Below, piece by piece: positions 1-11,432 of a stretch of 64,000 nucleotides of DNA; the first letter of the stretch is position 1, and each line of letters begins with the position of its first letter. Source of the stretch: Anagrus nilaparvatae (Eukaryota; Arthropoda; Insecta; Hymenoptera; Mymaridae); NCBI GenBank assembly GCA_022575985.1, contig JAKSXM010000272.1:22316501-22380500 (forward strand), given 5' to 3'. The notes under the pieces were generated by a model. It saw nothing but the letters and a program-made list of their open reading frames with translations, was not told where the DNA came from and made no database searches. The translations under genes were made by a program, and so were the position numbers.

Positions 1-440
1 AGCTTGACAGTCATTTAACTCAAAAAAATGCTAAATTTGGAAAATGAAGCTACAATATTTGGCCCATTACTCTGAGTCCGTCAAGAATAAATAAAAATAA
101 CCAATTTCATCGTTTTTCTTTGCCTTAAAAAAATAATTCAAAATAAATGATTCCTTTGTTTTTAGCGACCAAAAAAAACAATGAAGTACCCCCCGAAATT
201 TTATTTTTATTTTGCCTTTTATAAATTTAGTAGCCCGACGTTCCTGAGCCCATTTTCAAAAATCGAAAATGATTTGGCGCTGTCCAACGACTAAATATTT
301 TTAGATGCGGTTTACGTAGGACTTTTTGGTTCCTCAAAGAGGAACCATTGTGTTAGGTCAAAATTTGATTTTCTATTTTTTGGCATATAAGCACGTTTTG
401 GGACCCCAGGAAGCTAAAAAACCGGTTTTTAAAAAAAGTC

Positions 441-442
<2 letters not shown>
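1..442. other. Left edge, unassigned repeat-like sequence
   Basis: No gene is seen. A short perfect hairpin GGTTCCTC-AAA-GAGGAACC lies at 330-348. GAGGAACC recurs at about 3819, so this may be the edge of one composite repeat that includes the satellite array. Confidence 0.3.
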
Positions 443-514
<72 letters not shown>

Positions 515-521
515 TGTGTGT
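443..521. repeat. (TG)n microsatellite
   Basis: About 39 dinucleotide units of TG with a single TA interruption near 507. It lies at the left edge of the 330-3830 repeat block and produces spurious Cys-Val and His-Thr frames on the two strands. Confidence 0.95.
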
Positions 522-599
522 ACGTATGTATGTAATCGGTGATATTTTACAAACATTATGGAATTAAGACCTAATTTTTCTTTCAAAAATTTTTTTATC

Positions 600-3500
600 A
601 AAAAATCTCGAGGTACTTTTTTTTTTTTTTAGTTTGGATGTAATACCTCATTTATTTCCACGAAAGTACTTATATTTGAAAGTATGGTTTTTACTCGATA
701 TCTCGAATCTGATACTTAATATTTTGAAAATTTTTTTTCCAAAATTTTTTTCACGAAAAAATGCAAAAAACGACAATATTTTTTTTCTTTTTGGACGTAG
801 TACCTAATTTATTTCTATGAAAGTACTAGTTTTAGAAAGTTTGTTTATAGTCACTTTTTGGATCTGATACCAAATTTTTTAAAAAATTTTTTTTCAAAAT
901 TAAAAAAACAAAAAAATTAAAAAACCTGCAATATTTTTTTTTTTTAATTTTGATGAAGTTTATTAAAAATAAACAACGATCTATATGGAACAGATAAACA
1001 TGATAACTTTTTTCATTATCTTTGTCTGTGTGTCTGAGGACTGAGCCTCTCTTTGTCACACAGAATAATTTTTTTGAAGAAAGTTATATGATGTTAATTT
1101 TTAGATGGAAAAAAATTTTTTTAATAAAAAATGAAAAATCTGAAAGTTCATTTCAGCTCTGCAAGAAAACAGGGCGAGCTTCATCAGTGTGAGACCCTGT
1201 TTTCTGCTTTTCACATATGAACAAACAGAAAACTTAATAATTTACAACAAAAAAAAAAAAAAAACACAAAAATGTAAAAAAAAAAAAATTTTTTTAAAAA
1301 AAGAAAGAACTTACATTTTTTTTGACACACCAGGAAGAGAGTTTTAAGTAGAATGAGCAATAGAAAGAAAGAAATCTCTCACTTCTACGCACACACACAC
1401 TTAAAGCTCCCACATCTGCGTTCAAATTATGTCGTCAAACTACGAAATATTTAAAACTAAGTAATAAACTGTAAAGAATATAAAAATACATATAAAAAAA
1501 ATTTTTTATTCAAATAGAATTTTTTCATTTTTTAAAAAATATATATATATGTCTAGATGACAAAGAGAGGCTCAGTCCTCAGACACACAGACAAAGATAA
1601 TGAAAAAAGTTATCATGTTTATTTGTTCCATATAGATCGTTGTTTATTTTTAATAAACTTCATCAAAATTAATTTAATTAATTTGGAACGTAAAACAGTA
1701 TTTATACTGTTTTTTTGTGAATATTAATTGGCAATTGATCGAAAAAATGCCTACAAAAATAATAGTTGTTGTCTACCATCTAGACATATATATATATTTT
1801 TTAAAAAATGAAAAAATTCTATTTGAATAAAAAATTTTTTTTATATGTATTTTTATATTCTTTACAGTTTATTACTTAGTTTTAAATATTTCGTAGTTTG
1901 ACGACATAATTTGAACGCAGATGTGGGAGCTTTAAGTGTGTGTGTGCGTAGAAGTGAGAGATTTCTTTCTTTCTATTGCTCATTCTACTTAAAACTCTCT
2001 TCCTGGTGTGTCAAAAAAAATGTAAGTTCTTTCTTTTTTAAAAAAAATTTTTTTTTTTTTTACATTTTTGTGTTTTTTTTTTTTTTTTGTTGTAAATTAT
2101 TAAGTTTTCTGTTTGTTCATATGTGAAAAGCAGAAAACAGGGTCTCACACTGATGAAGCTCGCCCTGTTTTCTTGCAGAGCTGAAATGAACTTTCAGATT
2201 TTTCATTTTTTATTAAAAAAATTTTTTTCCATCTAAAAATTAACATCATATAACTTTCTTCAAAAAAATTATTCTGTGTGACAAAGAGAGGCTCAGTCCT
2301 CAGACACACAGACAAAGATAATGAAAAAAGTTATCATGTTTATTTGTTCCATTTAGATCGTTGTTTATTTTTAATAAACTTCATCAAAATTAATTTAATT
2401 AATTTGGAACGTAAAACAGTATTTATACTGTTTTTTTGTGAATATTTTTTTTTTTTGGTTGTAATACCTCATTTAATTCCATAAAAGTACTTATATTTGA
2501 AATTATGGTTTTTACTCGATATCTCGAATCTGATACTTAATTTTTTGAAAATTTTTTTCCCAAAATTTTTTTCACGAAAAAATACAAAAAACGACAATAT
2601 TTTTTCTCTTTTTGGACGTAGTACCTAATTTATTTCTATGAAAGTACTAGTTTTAGAAAGTTTGTTTATAGTCACTTTTTGGATCTGATACCGAATTTAA
2701 AAAAAAATTTTTTTTTTAAATTAAAAAAACAAAAAAATTAAAAAACCTGCAATATTTTTTTTTTTCGGGTGTAATACCTCATTTAATTCCATAAAAGTAC
2801 TTATATTTGAAAGTATGGTGTATACTCGATATCTCGAATCTGATACTTAATTTTTTGAAAATTTTTTTCCCAAAATTTTTTTCACGAAAAAATACAAAAA
2901 ACGACAATATTTTTTCTCTTTTTGGACGTAGTACCTAATTTATTTCTATGAAAGTACTAGTTTTAGAAAGTTTGTTTATAGTCACTTTTTGGATCTGATA
3001 CCGAATTTAAAAAAAAATTTTTTTTTTAAATTAAAAAAACAAAAAAATTAAAAAACCTGCAATATTTTTTTTTTTCGGGTGTAATACCTCATTTAATTCC
3101 ATAAAAGTACTTATATTTGAAAGTATGGTGTATACTCGATATCTCGAATCTGATACTTAATTTTTTGAAAATTTTTTTCACGAAAAAATACAAAAAACAA
3201 CAATTTTTTTTTTCTTTTTGGACGTAGTACCTAATTTATTTTCTATGAAAGTACTAGTTTTAGAAAGTTTGTCTATAGTCATTTTTTGGATCTGATACCG
3301 AATTTCTAAAAAATTTTTTTTCAAAATTGAAAAAACAAAAAAATTAAAAAACCTGCAATATTTTTTTTTTGGGGGGGTGTAATACCTCATTTTATTCCAT
3401 GAAAATACTAATATCTGAAAATACTGCAACCGGCGATATTTCACAACCGTTATGAAATTAAGACCTAACTTTTTTTTCAAAAATTTTTTCACCAAAAAAG

Positions 3501-3820
3501 CTCTAGGCACTTTTTTTTTTTTTAATTTGGATGTAATACCTCATTTATTTCCATGAAAGTACTTATATTTGAAAGTATGGTTTTTACTCTCTATCTCGAA
3601 TCTGATACTTAATTTAAAAAAAATATTTTTTCCTCAATTTTTTTTCACAAAAAAATACAAAAAACACCAAATTTTTTTTTCTTTTTGTATGTAGTACCTA
3701 ATTTATTTCTATGAGGGTACTAATTTTAGACAGTTCATTTATAGTAATTTTTTGGATTTGATACCGAATTTTTCCAAAATTTATTTCTCAAAATTAAAAA
3801 AGTTTTTTCTCATTGTTTGA
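600..3820. repeat. Satellite-like tandem repeat, about 310-bp dimeric unit
   Basis: Units anchored on GTAATACCTCATTTA recur at 640, 2461, 2771, 3081, 3379 and 3532; the 2461-3081 units are spaced by exactly 310 bp and are near identical. Each unit is itself a diverged dimer: the second half has GTAGTACCTAATTTATTTCT followed by a related CTATGAAAGTACTAG block. Homopolymer A/T tracts join the halves. The array is interrupted by the foldback element at 943-2394 and is bracketed by GAGGAACC at about 341 and 3819. No coding function is seen. Confidence 0.85.
943..2394. repeat. Foldback element: about 617-bp inverted arms with a duplicated flank in the loop
   Basis: The left arm 943-1559 is the reverse complement of 1778-2394, nearly perfect including poly-A/T runs. 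The 218-bp spacer 1560-1777 is itself mostly a direct copy of 2279-2444, that is, the outer end of the right arm plus flank. The segment beginning GACAAAGAGAGGCTCAGTCC is therefore present three times: 943-1060 inverted, then 1559 and 2279 direct. This suggests a foldback transposon or a hairpin-mediated rearrangement. The 71-aa and 68-aa frames inside are not genes. Confidence 0.85.
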
Positions 3821-3829
3821 GGAACCTTA

Positions 3830-4934
3830 GTGCCAGCTAGTTGGCAGGGTATTTTCATACAGTGAAAACCAAAAACGCTTGAGCACTTTTAAAAATCGAA
3901 AAATCTATTTTTTTTTGGCAGTCTAAGATACTCATATGACACACTATAATATAAGTTCGTGGGTTAGATTAACACTGTAACACGAAATTAATAGTGAGTA
4001 TAAGTGACCGGTCGATCGATCGGCTAATGTTCTCAAGAATACTAAAATCGCATCGTTTTTTTAACCCGGGTAGACCTGCAGCTTCCTGAGGCATTCAGGG
4101 GATCAAATCACGATCCAGATTCAAGATACAAGTAAATAATTCGTCATCAGATTCCATCTAAAATTTTTTGATAAAATCAGTTGATCGTTCGACCGGTCAA
4201 TCGTACTCACTATGAACGCGACCATACTTTGAAATTTGAATAGGTTTCATGAATAATTTTTTTTTAAAACAGAGTTTACTTTACTGAGGCCCTCAGTCTG
4301 AGGGGTTATATATATCCATATATTGTATAGTTTTTTACCCCGCCCCACCCCTTTTGTAAGAAAAAATAAGAATTTCACCTAACCCCCCCCCCCCGTTCTT
4401 TGTAAGATCGTACTCACTTATAAAAATTTTTTTTTAACAGTACAGTTTTTTTATGAATTTTTTAAGATGCTGGTTCAAATCTGTCTAATAAAAGAGTGAT
4501 GCATAAAAATGAGTTTTACAAAAGAAGATAGATAATAAAACTCACCAAAATTAAATTTAAATATTAAATGATGTTTATGTACGTGAGAAATTTTAAAAAT
4601 TTAGTCTTTAAATATAATCTCTGATCGGCTTATAGGAAATTTTAAATCTATAATCTTATAGACTAAACATTCAATAAGTCATAAAGTTTTATATATACTT
4701 ATTATTTAACTTATTTAAAAAAGAATTTTTGCTTGTCATTTGGTTAAATCTTAAAACTTTTAAATATATTCTTAATAGGAATTTAAATAATTCTTACATT
4801 TATTTATTTATTTGTTATTAAACCATATTATTTTACAGAAAATTTACAGACAAGTTTGTTTGTGCGGGTAATAGTAAATATCATTACATATTAATAACAT
4901 TCGTTTATTTTTATAATCTGAAAGGTAAATTTAA
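3830..4934. other. Intergenic, no gene recognised
   Basis: AT-rich sequence with two short C runs (near 4325-4350 and 4383-4394) and a short inverted motif around GACCGGTCGATCGATC (4006) and GATCGTTCGACCGGTCAATC (4182) that can pair over about 15 bp. No coding potential is seen. Confidence 0.4.
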
Positions 4935-6872
4935 ATTCTGAATAGTTAATATACCTATAACTACATGAAACAAAATACTAGAATGTCTTTCCGGGCTCCA
5001 ATAAGCGTTCAAGTTTTTATAATTAAAAATTTTTTTAAATTTAGATATTACGTATAACTTCATGTTCTCCTAATACTAAAATGTATAAATGTCAGCAACT
5101 ACTACGCCTCTTACTTTTTAGATTTTAAGAAATCATTACAGAAAAATAAGAATTTCTCTATTCTTTCACAAAAAAAAGGGATTGAAACTTTTTTGCATTT
5201 CCTTTTTATCATCTCAGCCACAAAACTACATTTTGCTATTTTTTTATTCTGTTTATTTTTTTGATTTTAGCAGGTTACTTTGTTTTTCTTTTTTTTTTTA
5301 CAGCGTCACAGAGGCCTCTAAAATTTTACTCTGGAAGGTTTTCAATGTAAAATTTCCCGAAGAATCTAAAAATCAAGTCAGATTTTTCATTTTCTATCAG
5401 AAAAAGCAAGAAAATTGGAAAATTCAGAAAATGAAAAATTTTCAAAATCATTTTTTTTTAACCTAAAATTGATTTTTAAGTACTTAAAAGGCAAATGTGT
5501 CAAAAAAGGAGTTTACCAGCATGAAAAGTATGATAAAAAACTTTTAAAAAAAATTAGAAAAAATAAATGACGCTATTTGAGGAATTTGTATTTAAAAGTT
5601 TCCTTTAGTTTTCCCAATTTTCCGGCTTTTCCTGAGGTTTTCCCAAAAAATAGGGTCAGATTCGGATTTAGCGGGAATTTTTACTACCTACCTTTAAATA
5701 GAAAAAATTTTTTAGGCTTATTTAGGGCGTTCAGAAAATAAAAAGAAAACGGGTGGCTGAGAATTTGAAAAATATCAAAATTGGAAAAACAGCTGCTAAA
5801 TCGCAACCAAGCCACCTAGAGCTTTAAAAATTGGCCAGTAACCATATTTCAAATACAGTGCAATTGGTATTTTTTAAATCCAAAACATCGACCTCAGACT
5901 TGGGTAAAAATAGCTAAGAACTACCGATATAGCGAGTACTGATTATACCGAGTCTTGATTACGCATATATGAATAATAAATTGCAATCAATGCAGTTTTT
6001 TTACCAATTTGGTCTCGTTTTTGAGAGTTTATGGGGCTATCCATATTTTACGTAAGGCAAAAAAGGGGGAGGGGGATTTTGATTTTCTTATTTTTTCTTA
6101 CCAGAATCCGGTTTTGTGTTTAGCGGGTCAAAAAACATAAATACCACCCTTTTTTCCATGGAGCTCTTATGGCATTAAATAGCATGGCTGACGAAAGGAC
6201 TAATTATAGGGATCACTTTTGGAATTTATAAAAAGTATGATAGAGATGACACGATTTAATGAAACTTAACAATAATTAATAATTTCATAAAAACTATGAA
6301 ACTAGCCAGAAATCACCAGAAATTACTTTAATACACATACGCATTAATGTGGATATGAGCTACAATAATAATATTATAGAAACGGATGCTTTCACACACT
6401 AAAAACCTTAAACTATAACATGATTACAATTTTTCAATAAATTTCATTCCTTTTGAGTTACAAAAATATTCATTAAGTGATTCATAATGCTAAAAGTTTT
6501 TTAAAAATTATTTATAAAAGCCAAAGAGAGACAATCTAACCATCCTAGGTACGTTATGGAAAAAATTTGATGCACAAATTTTGTGTCTGAGATGGTAGAA
6601 AAGGAAATGCAAAAAAGTTTCAAGCCCTTTTTCTGCGAAAGAATAGAGAATTTCTTAATTTTCTGTAATGATTTCTTAAAATCTAAACAGTAAGAGGCGT
6701 AGCAGTTGCTGACATTTATACATTTTAGTATTAGGAGAACATGAAGTTATACGTAATATCTAAATTTAAAAAAATTTTAATTATAAAAACTTGAACGCTT
6801 ATTGGAGCCCGGAAACACATTGATCTATAGTATTTTGTTTCATGTGCAGGTATATATTAACTATTAAGAATC
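4935..6872. mobile_element. 1.9-kb element with about 290-bp terminal inverted repeats
   Basis: 4935-5226 pairs with 6578-6872. The shared blocks include CCGGGCTCCAATAAGCG, CATGTTCTCCTAATACTAAA and GCAACTACTACGCC-like sequence with scattered mismatches, so the copy is old. The interior of about 1.35 kb has no recognisable transposase. The 94-aa frame at 5182-5466 straddles the left repeat and has Phe/Lys-rich low-complexity sequence, so it is not called a gene. Probably a non-autonomous DNA transposon or foldback element; the superfamily is unknown. Confidence 0.75.
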
Positions 6873-8277
6873 ATTTGCTGGAGTCACTATCTGGAAAATT
6901 TTTTTCAAAATTTTCATGTAGAACTAAAAATAAAAAAAATTAAAATATTAAAATTTTACCAATATTATTTATGAAAATCATTACTCGTATTTAGTATTGT
7001 TATTAGTAGCTACTGTTATTAAAATAACAAACATTATAAAAATTATAGGAAAATAGTAATATGACAATTAGAAAAAAAAGATACCGATTGCATCTTTAAT
7101 TTAAAAATGTTTGAGAAAAACCTATTTCTTAAAATAAATTATCAATTTTTTATATTTTCAAATTACTGTCTTATCGACCATTTTTGGACAGATGAATTTC
7201 GATATAAAAAAATGAATATTTTGGGTACTGGGATTAAAATATATCCCTTTGAAGGTAATTTATGTAACTCTTTTCATTTCGAAAGTCAGTTTTTACCTAA
7301 ATTCCCTAGAAAATACGACAGAAATTCACAGAAACCCTAAATTAAAAAATCTAGTGTTACCCTTAATCTTTGATTCGCTAATTTATTTTAAAATTAAAAT
7401 CAGTTAATTGCAAGTGATCGGCAGTCCTGACAATTTGAATGAAACAGAATCAGTAAAGTCAGAGGCGGATCTAGAAATTTTTTTGGGGGGGTCATTTGAA
7501 TCAAATTCCAAATAATTTTCTAGAAAAGGTCCTTAAAATTTTTTTGGGGGGGTCAAAATGGTACTTCGCGTTATTTATGTAACGTAAAATTAGCTAAAAA
7601 AAGGTAAAATTGACCGCTGAGGGGGAGTCAATTGACCCCTTTGACCCCCCCTGTATCCGCCACTGAAAGTACGTAAAAATTGAAAAACTAAAGAGGTTAG
7701 TTCTTACATTCAAAAAAAAATCAGTCGCTTAGATATCAGGAAAGTAAAATTTTAAATAGATTTTATAAAAGATAAACTACACGTGTTTAAAAAGTTTTAT
7801 AAAGGGATGACGTCAGAATCGACATTTTAAGACAAAAATTGGTCGCATAACTATCAGGGAAATAAAAACTTTAGTTGTTTCTGTCATTCTAAGAAATCTA
7901 AGTAGTCTCTTATTGATACTCTTATTCTTTAAATTGTAATAGGAAAACATGACATACAAGAAGATTATTTTGTAAGTTAATACTGTACAATATAGAAAAT
8001 AATAATTTAATTTAATATCATTTTTTTAGAGGTTTGGATTAGCATTTTTTTTTATCTTGATCAGAAAGGCTCGAGTTGATCTTTTAGTCCTAATCTGAAA
8101 AGGTACCAATAATGTATCTGTGCTAAATTGTGTGTTTAATAGTGCATTTTTAAATGGGTCTTTGAAATGTTTATTTTGGCAAATGCGACTGATTAAAAGC
8201 CTGAGGCGCGTAGCGCGAATTATAGTCGCAGTTGGTATTTTTTAATATTTTTAACCCATTAGTGCCCAAGCAGAAGT
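6873..8277. other. Intergenic with a small MITE, no gene
   Basis: AT-rich sequence. The only structured item is the short inverted-repeat element at 7459-7665 annotated separately. The 77-aa frame at 7107-7340 has no recognisable motif and is not supported. Confidence 0.4.
7459..7665. mobile_element. Small MITE with GGCGGAT ends
   Basis: The left end AGAGGCGGATCTAGA with a following G run and the right end CCCCCCTGTATCCGCCACTG form an imperfect inverted repeat, about 205 bp overall. This GTGGCGGAT...G-run architecture is very common among short non-autonomous elements in insect genomes (recalled, not searched). Inside is a second G-run copy (7543-7552) and a C-rich tail (7632-7650). Confidence 0.6.
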
Positions 8278-9891
8278 AAACGGACACTCAATGAAAATAT
8301 TAAGAAAATCAATCGACAGAAGGATAAAAATCGTTCCCTATAGGTAAAATATCATGCTTTTTTCAAATCTGACGTTAGTTTCGACCTACTACCTCTCTAT
8401 ATATCCAAAAAATAAGGGTTAAAAGGGGTAAAACGATAATTTCGAGAAAACGACGGACGAAAAGCTTTTAATGTCACAACATAATAATAAAAAGTTCATG
8501 AAATTGCTTTTTCAGATCCAAAATTTAAATTTTGCATATAAAAGTTTGACTAAATCTTATTTCCACCCTTATCTGGTCAATAGGAGTAGTTTTTTCAAAA
8601 AGTTTAAAAATGCTTTTTTTTTGTTTTTAATGGACTTCCTTTAGTAATATTTTCTGCTGAATCCAAATCCAATTTTCGTTTTGACATACAACCCCTTCTT
8701 GTACTTAAAAATAGGGGTGAAATGTGTAAAATGGACTGAAAAAAATTTTTAAAACTACTATTACTACTTTATTTTTTCTACTGAATTGGTACTGAATGTT
8801 TTTTCTAAGATTAAATTCTTCATGCATTCAATATACGGGTGATTGGGGTAAAATGGACCATTTTTAAGTCGACAAAAGGTAAATAGGTGTAGCTCTTACA
8901 AAATTTTTTTTAAACACATTTATTTTTGTTTTTGATGGAGTTTCTTTAGTAAAATTTTCTGCTGAATCCAATGCCAATTTTCATGTTGAGATACAACCCC
9001 TCTGAATACTCAAAAATTAGGGTGAAATAGGTAAAATGGACCGTACATTATAAAAACCGCTAAATTCCTGAGTCTTATTTTACTACTGAATCACAAATGA
9101 TGTTACTCCTGAGATAAAAATTTCATTTATTCGAAATAGGGGTGACTGGGGTAAAGTGGACCATTAATTAGTCGCTAAAGTAAATATGAATACTTTCTTT
9201 AACTTTTAGCGACTACTAAATGTTCCACTTTACCCCAGTCACCGACATGTCCAGTCACCCCTATTTCAAATAAATGAAAAATTTTATATCAGGAGTAGCA
9301 TTCAGTAGTAAAATAGGACTCATAAGAACTTAGCGGTTTTTATAACATTACGGTGCATTTTACACTTTTCACCCTAATTTTTGAGTATTTACAGGAGTTA
9401 TAAACTTATAAACATTTTAGTAGTTTTAAAAATTTTTTCGGTCCATTTTACCCTTATTTTTAAGTACAAGGAGGGGTTGTATGTCAAAACGAAAATTGTA
9501 TTTGGATTCAGCAGAAAATTTTACTAAAGGAAGTACATTCAAAACAAAAAAAAAAGAATTTAATTTTTTTGAAAAAACCACCCCTGTTGACCAGATTTGG
9601 GTGGAAATAAGATATTTAGTCAAAGTTTTATATGCAAAATATAAATTTTGGATTTGAAAAAGCTATTTCATGAATTTTTTATTATTATTTTGTGACATTA
9701 AAAGCCTTTTGTTCGTCGTTTTCTCGAAATTCTCGTTTTACCCTTTTTCACCCTTATTTTTCGGGTATATAGAGGGGTGGTAGGTCAAAACTAACGTCAG
9801 ATTTGAAAAAAGCATGACATTTTACCTATAGAGAACGATTTTTAGCCTTCTATCGATTGATTTTCTTAATATTTTCATTGAGTGTCCGTTT
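8278..9891. repeat. Giant inverted repeat (hairpin), about 1.6 kb, with internal direct repeats
   Basis: The outer ends AAACGGACACTCAATGAAAA (8278) and its complement (ending 9891) begin arms that run inward to a tiny loop at about 9184-9197. The left arm (about 906 bp) is longer than the right (about 694 bp). The left arm contains a diverged internal duplication: ATTTTCTGCTGAATCCAA near 8649 and again near 8955, each followed by a TACAACCCCT block. The right arm lacks one of these units. A GGGTGA(C/T)TGGGGTAAA motif occurs near the centre on both arms. No coding function; the 65-aa minus frame at 9426-9623 is spurious. Confidence 0.85.
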
Positions 9892-11432
9892 AGGCCCTTT
9901 CTACACCAACACATAATCATGTTTTATGATAATCGTGTTTGTTGGATATTTTGTGGTATAGCTGGGATATTCGAAATTAAAGTTATTACAACATGGTACC
10001 GAGTTTCAGAATATTTTTCTCTATTCTAAGGACGATAATGAAGACCTCTCAAAATTGGAATATACTCGGTGATTCCGAGCGGGACGTATTGTTTGTTTTT
10101 CAAAGCGGGACGTATTGTTTGTTTTTCAAAGCGGCAACGTTATTTGTCGATGCTTGGATCTGTGCCTGCTATTGGCCGTCAAAAAACAAACAATACGTCC
10201 CGCTCGGAATCACCGTGTAGAAATTATTGCCCGGAAGTAGAGAAATCTCTAATAATTTAATAATAGAACGTGTTCATAGGAAGGAGGGCCTGGTAAAAGT
10301 CGCCAAAGATTATTTTAATGGGAAATTGTGGTAAAATCGGCAGCCATAAACTTGGAATTAGACAATTGCGTTTTTTAAAGATTTATATGTTTTATTTGGG
10401 TAGTTGTGATTAAGTTAATTTATTTTCATGTAAAATTTGGAATTCTGGATAAATTTAAAGTAAACAAAAAGAAAAGCTAATATAATAAGGTTTTATATAG
10501 GTAATTCTATACAAAAGATGTATTTTAAACATCAGGATTTTCCAGGAGACAACTGCCCCGACATGCATACATTATTAACTTGAATTACAAAAACATAATT
10601 TTTTAATCTGAAGAAATATCTTTTCTTTTCAATGAATCCTTTTATTTCAACTTATTAATTTTATTACTCTTTTAATGTTTGTATTTTATTAAGATTAAAA
10701 TTTTAAATCCTATTAAATTGTAAAATAGGATATTGAAATTTCTGAATAAAAAATAAAATTTCATTGACTCTTTTTGTAATTTTTTCTTTTTCTGTTCTGT
10801 GCACAAAAAATATGTATAGGTATTCAAAAAACATTAATTTGCAACCAAAAATCAAATTTGTCTTTTTTGCAAATCATTTGAATATTCTAATAAAATTAAA
10901 GAAAGTTTTCTATCTCAAAATATTTTTAAACCTTTAAACATACATGTAATTTATGGTAGGGAAGGGGGGGGGGGGTGGAAGTTAAAATAAGGTGAAATGA
11001 CATAATTCTGGGAAATAGTAAAAACCCTTAGAATAATTTCTGAAGGCCACCAATATAGGGGTGAGGGGGGTTTCAAAAATTGACATTGTCAAGGGGGATA
11101 ATAAAGAACTGATTTCTTTAATGAGGGTGGAAGGGAGTAAATTAAAATAATTTTAGGAACTTTTATAGATAATCTGGATATGTTCTGATTAATTTTAATT
11201 AAGTATCTAATTTTTTAAGTTATTAGTAATAAGGAGTTGGCATAAAAGTTTAAACTGTTACATGAGCTGAGTGAGGGGGTCCTTCAAAATTACAATTTTT
11301 AGTATATAAATTTTTAAAAATTTAGAATATGGCCAAGTGTACTTTATAGAAATACATTTTAATTATCGGTATTTCTATTTTAATTTGTTAACCATTTTTA
11401 TTCCATAAAAAGTAACTCTTTTTTAAAGTCAC
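9892..11432. other. Intergenic, no gene; small hairpin at 10068-10215
   Basis: AT-rich with occasional G-rich runs (10961-10978, 11056-11070). Apart from the perfect hairpin annotated separately, no structure or coding potential is seen. The two overlapping frames at 9993-10260 arise from that hairpin and its duplicated sequence. Confidence 0.4.
10068..10215. repeat. Perfect 34-bp inverted repeat with a 27-bp tandem duplication
   Basis: The left stem GGTGATTCCGAGCGGGACGT (first 20 of 34 bases, from 10068) is the exact complement of 10182-10215. Directly inside the left stem GCGGGACGTATTGTTTGTTT is repeated again about 27 bp later. The loop is about 80 bp and GC-richer than the surroundings. 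Could be a short MITE or a hairpin RNA; unclassified. Confidence 0.75.

Noticed and set aside
326..601. Frames rich in Cys-Val or His-Thr on both strands
   Set aside because: They are translations of the (TG)n microsatellite.
832..3510. Several 68-110-aa frames
   Set aside because: They lie in the satellite array and foldback element; the same peptide start (MTKRGSVLRHTDKD) appears on both strands because the DNA is an inverted repeat.
9993..10260. Two overlapping 63-75-aa frames
   Set aside because: They are produced by a perfect hairpin and a 27-bp duplication read in two frames; no domain.
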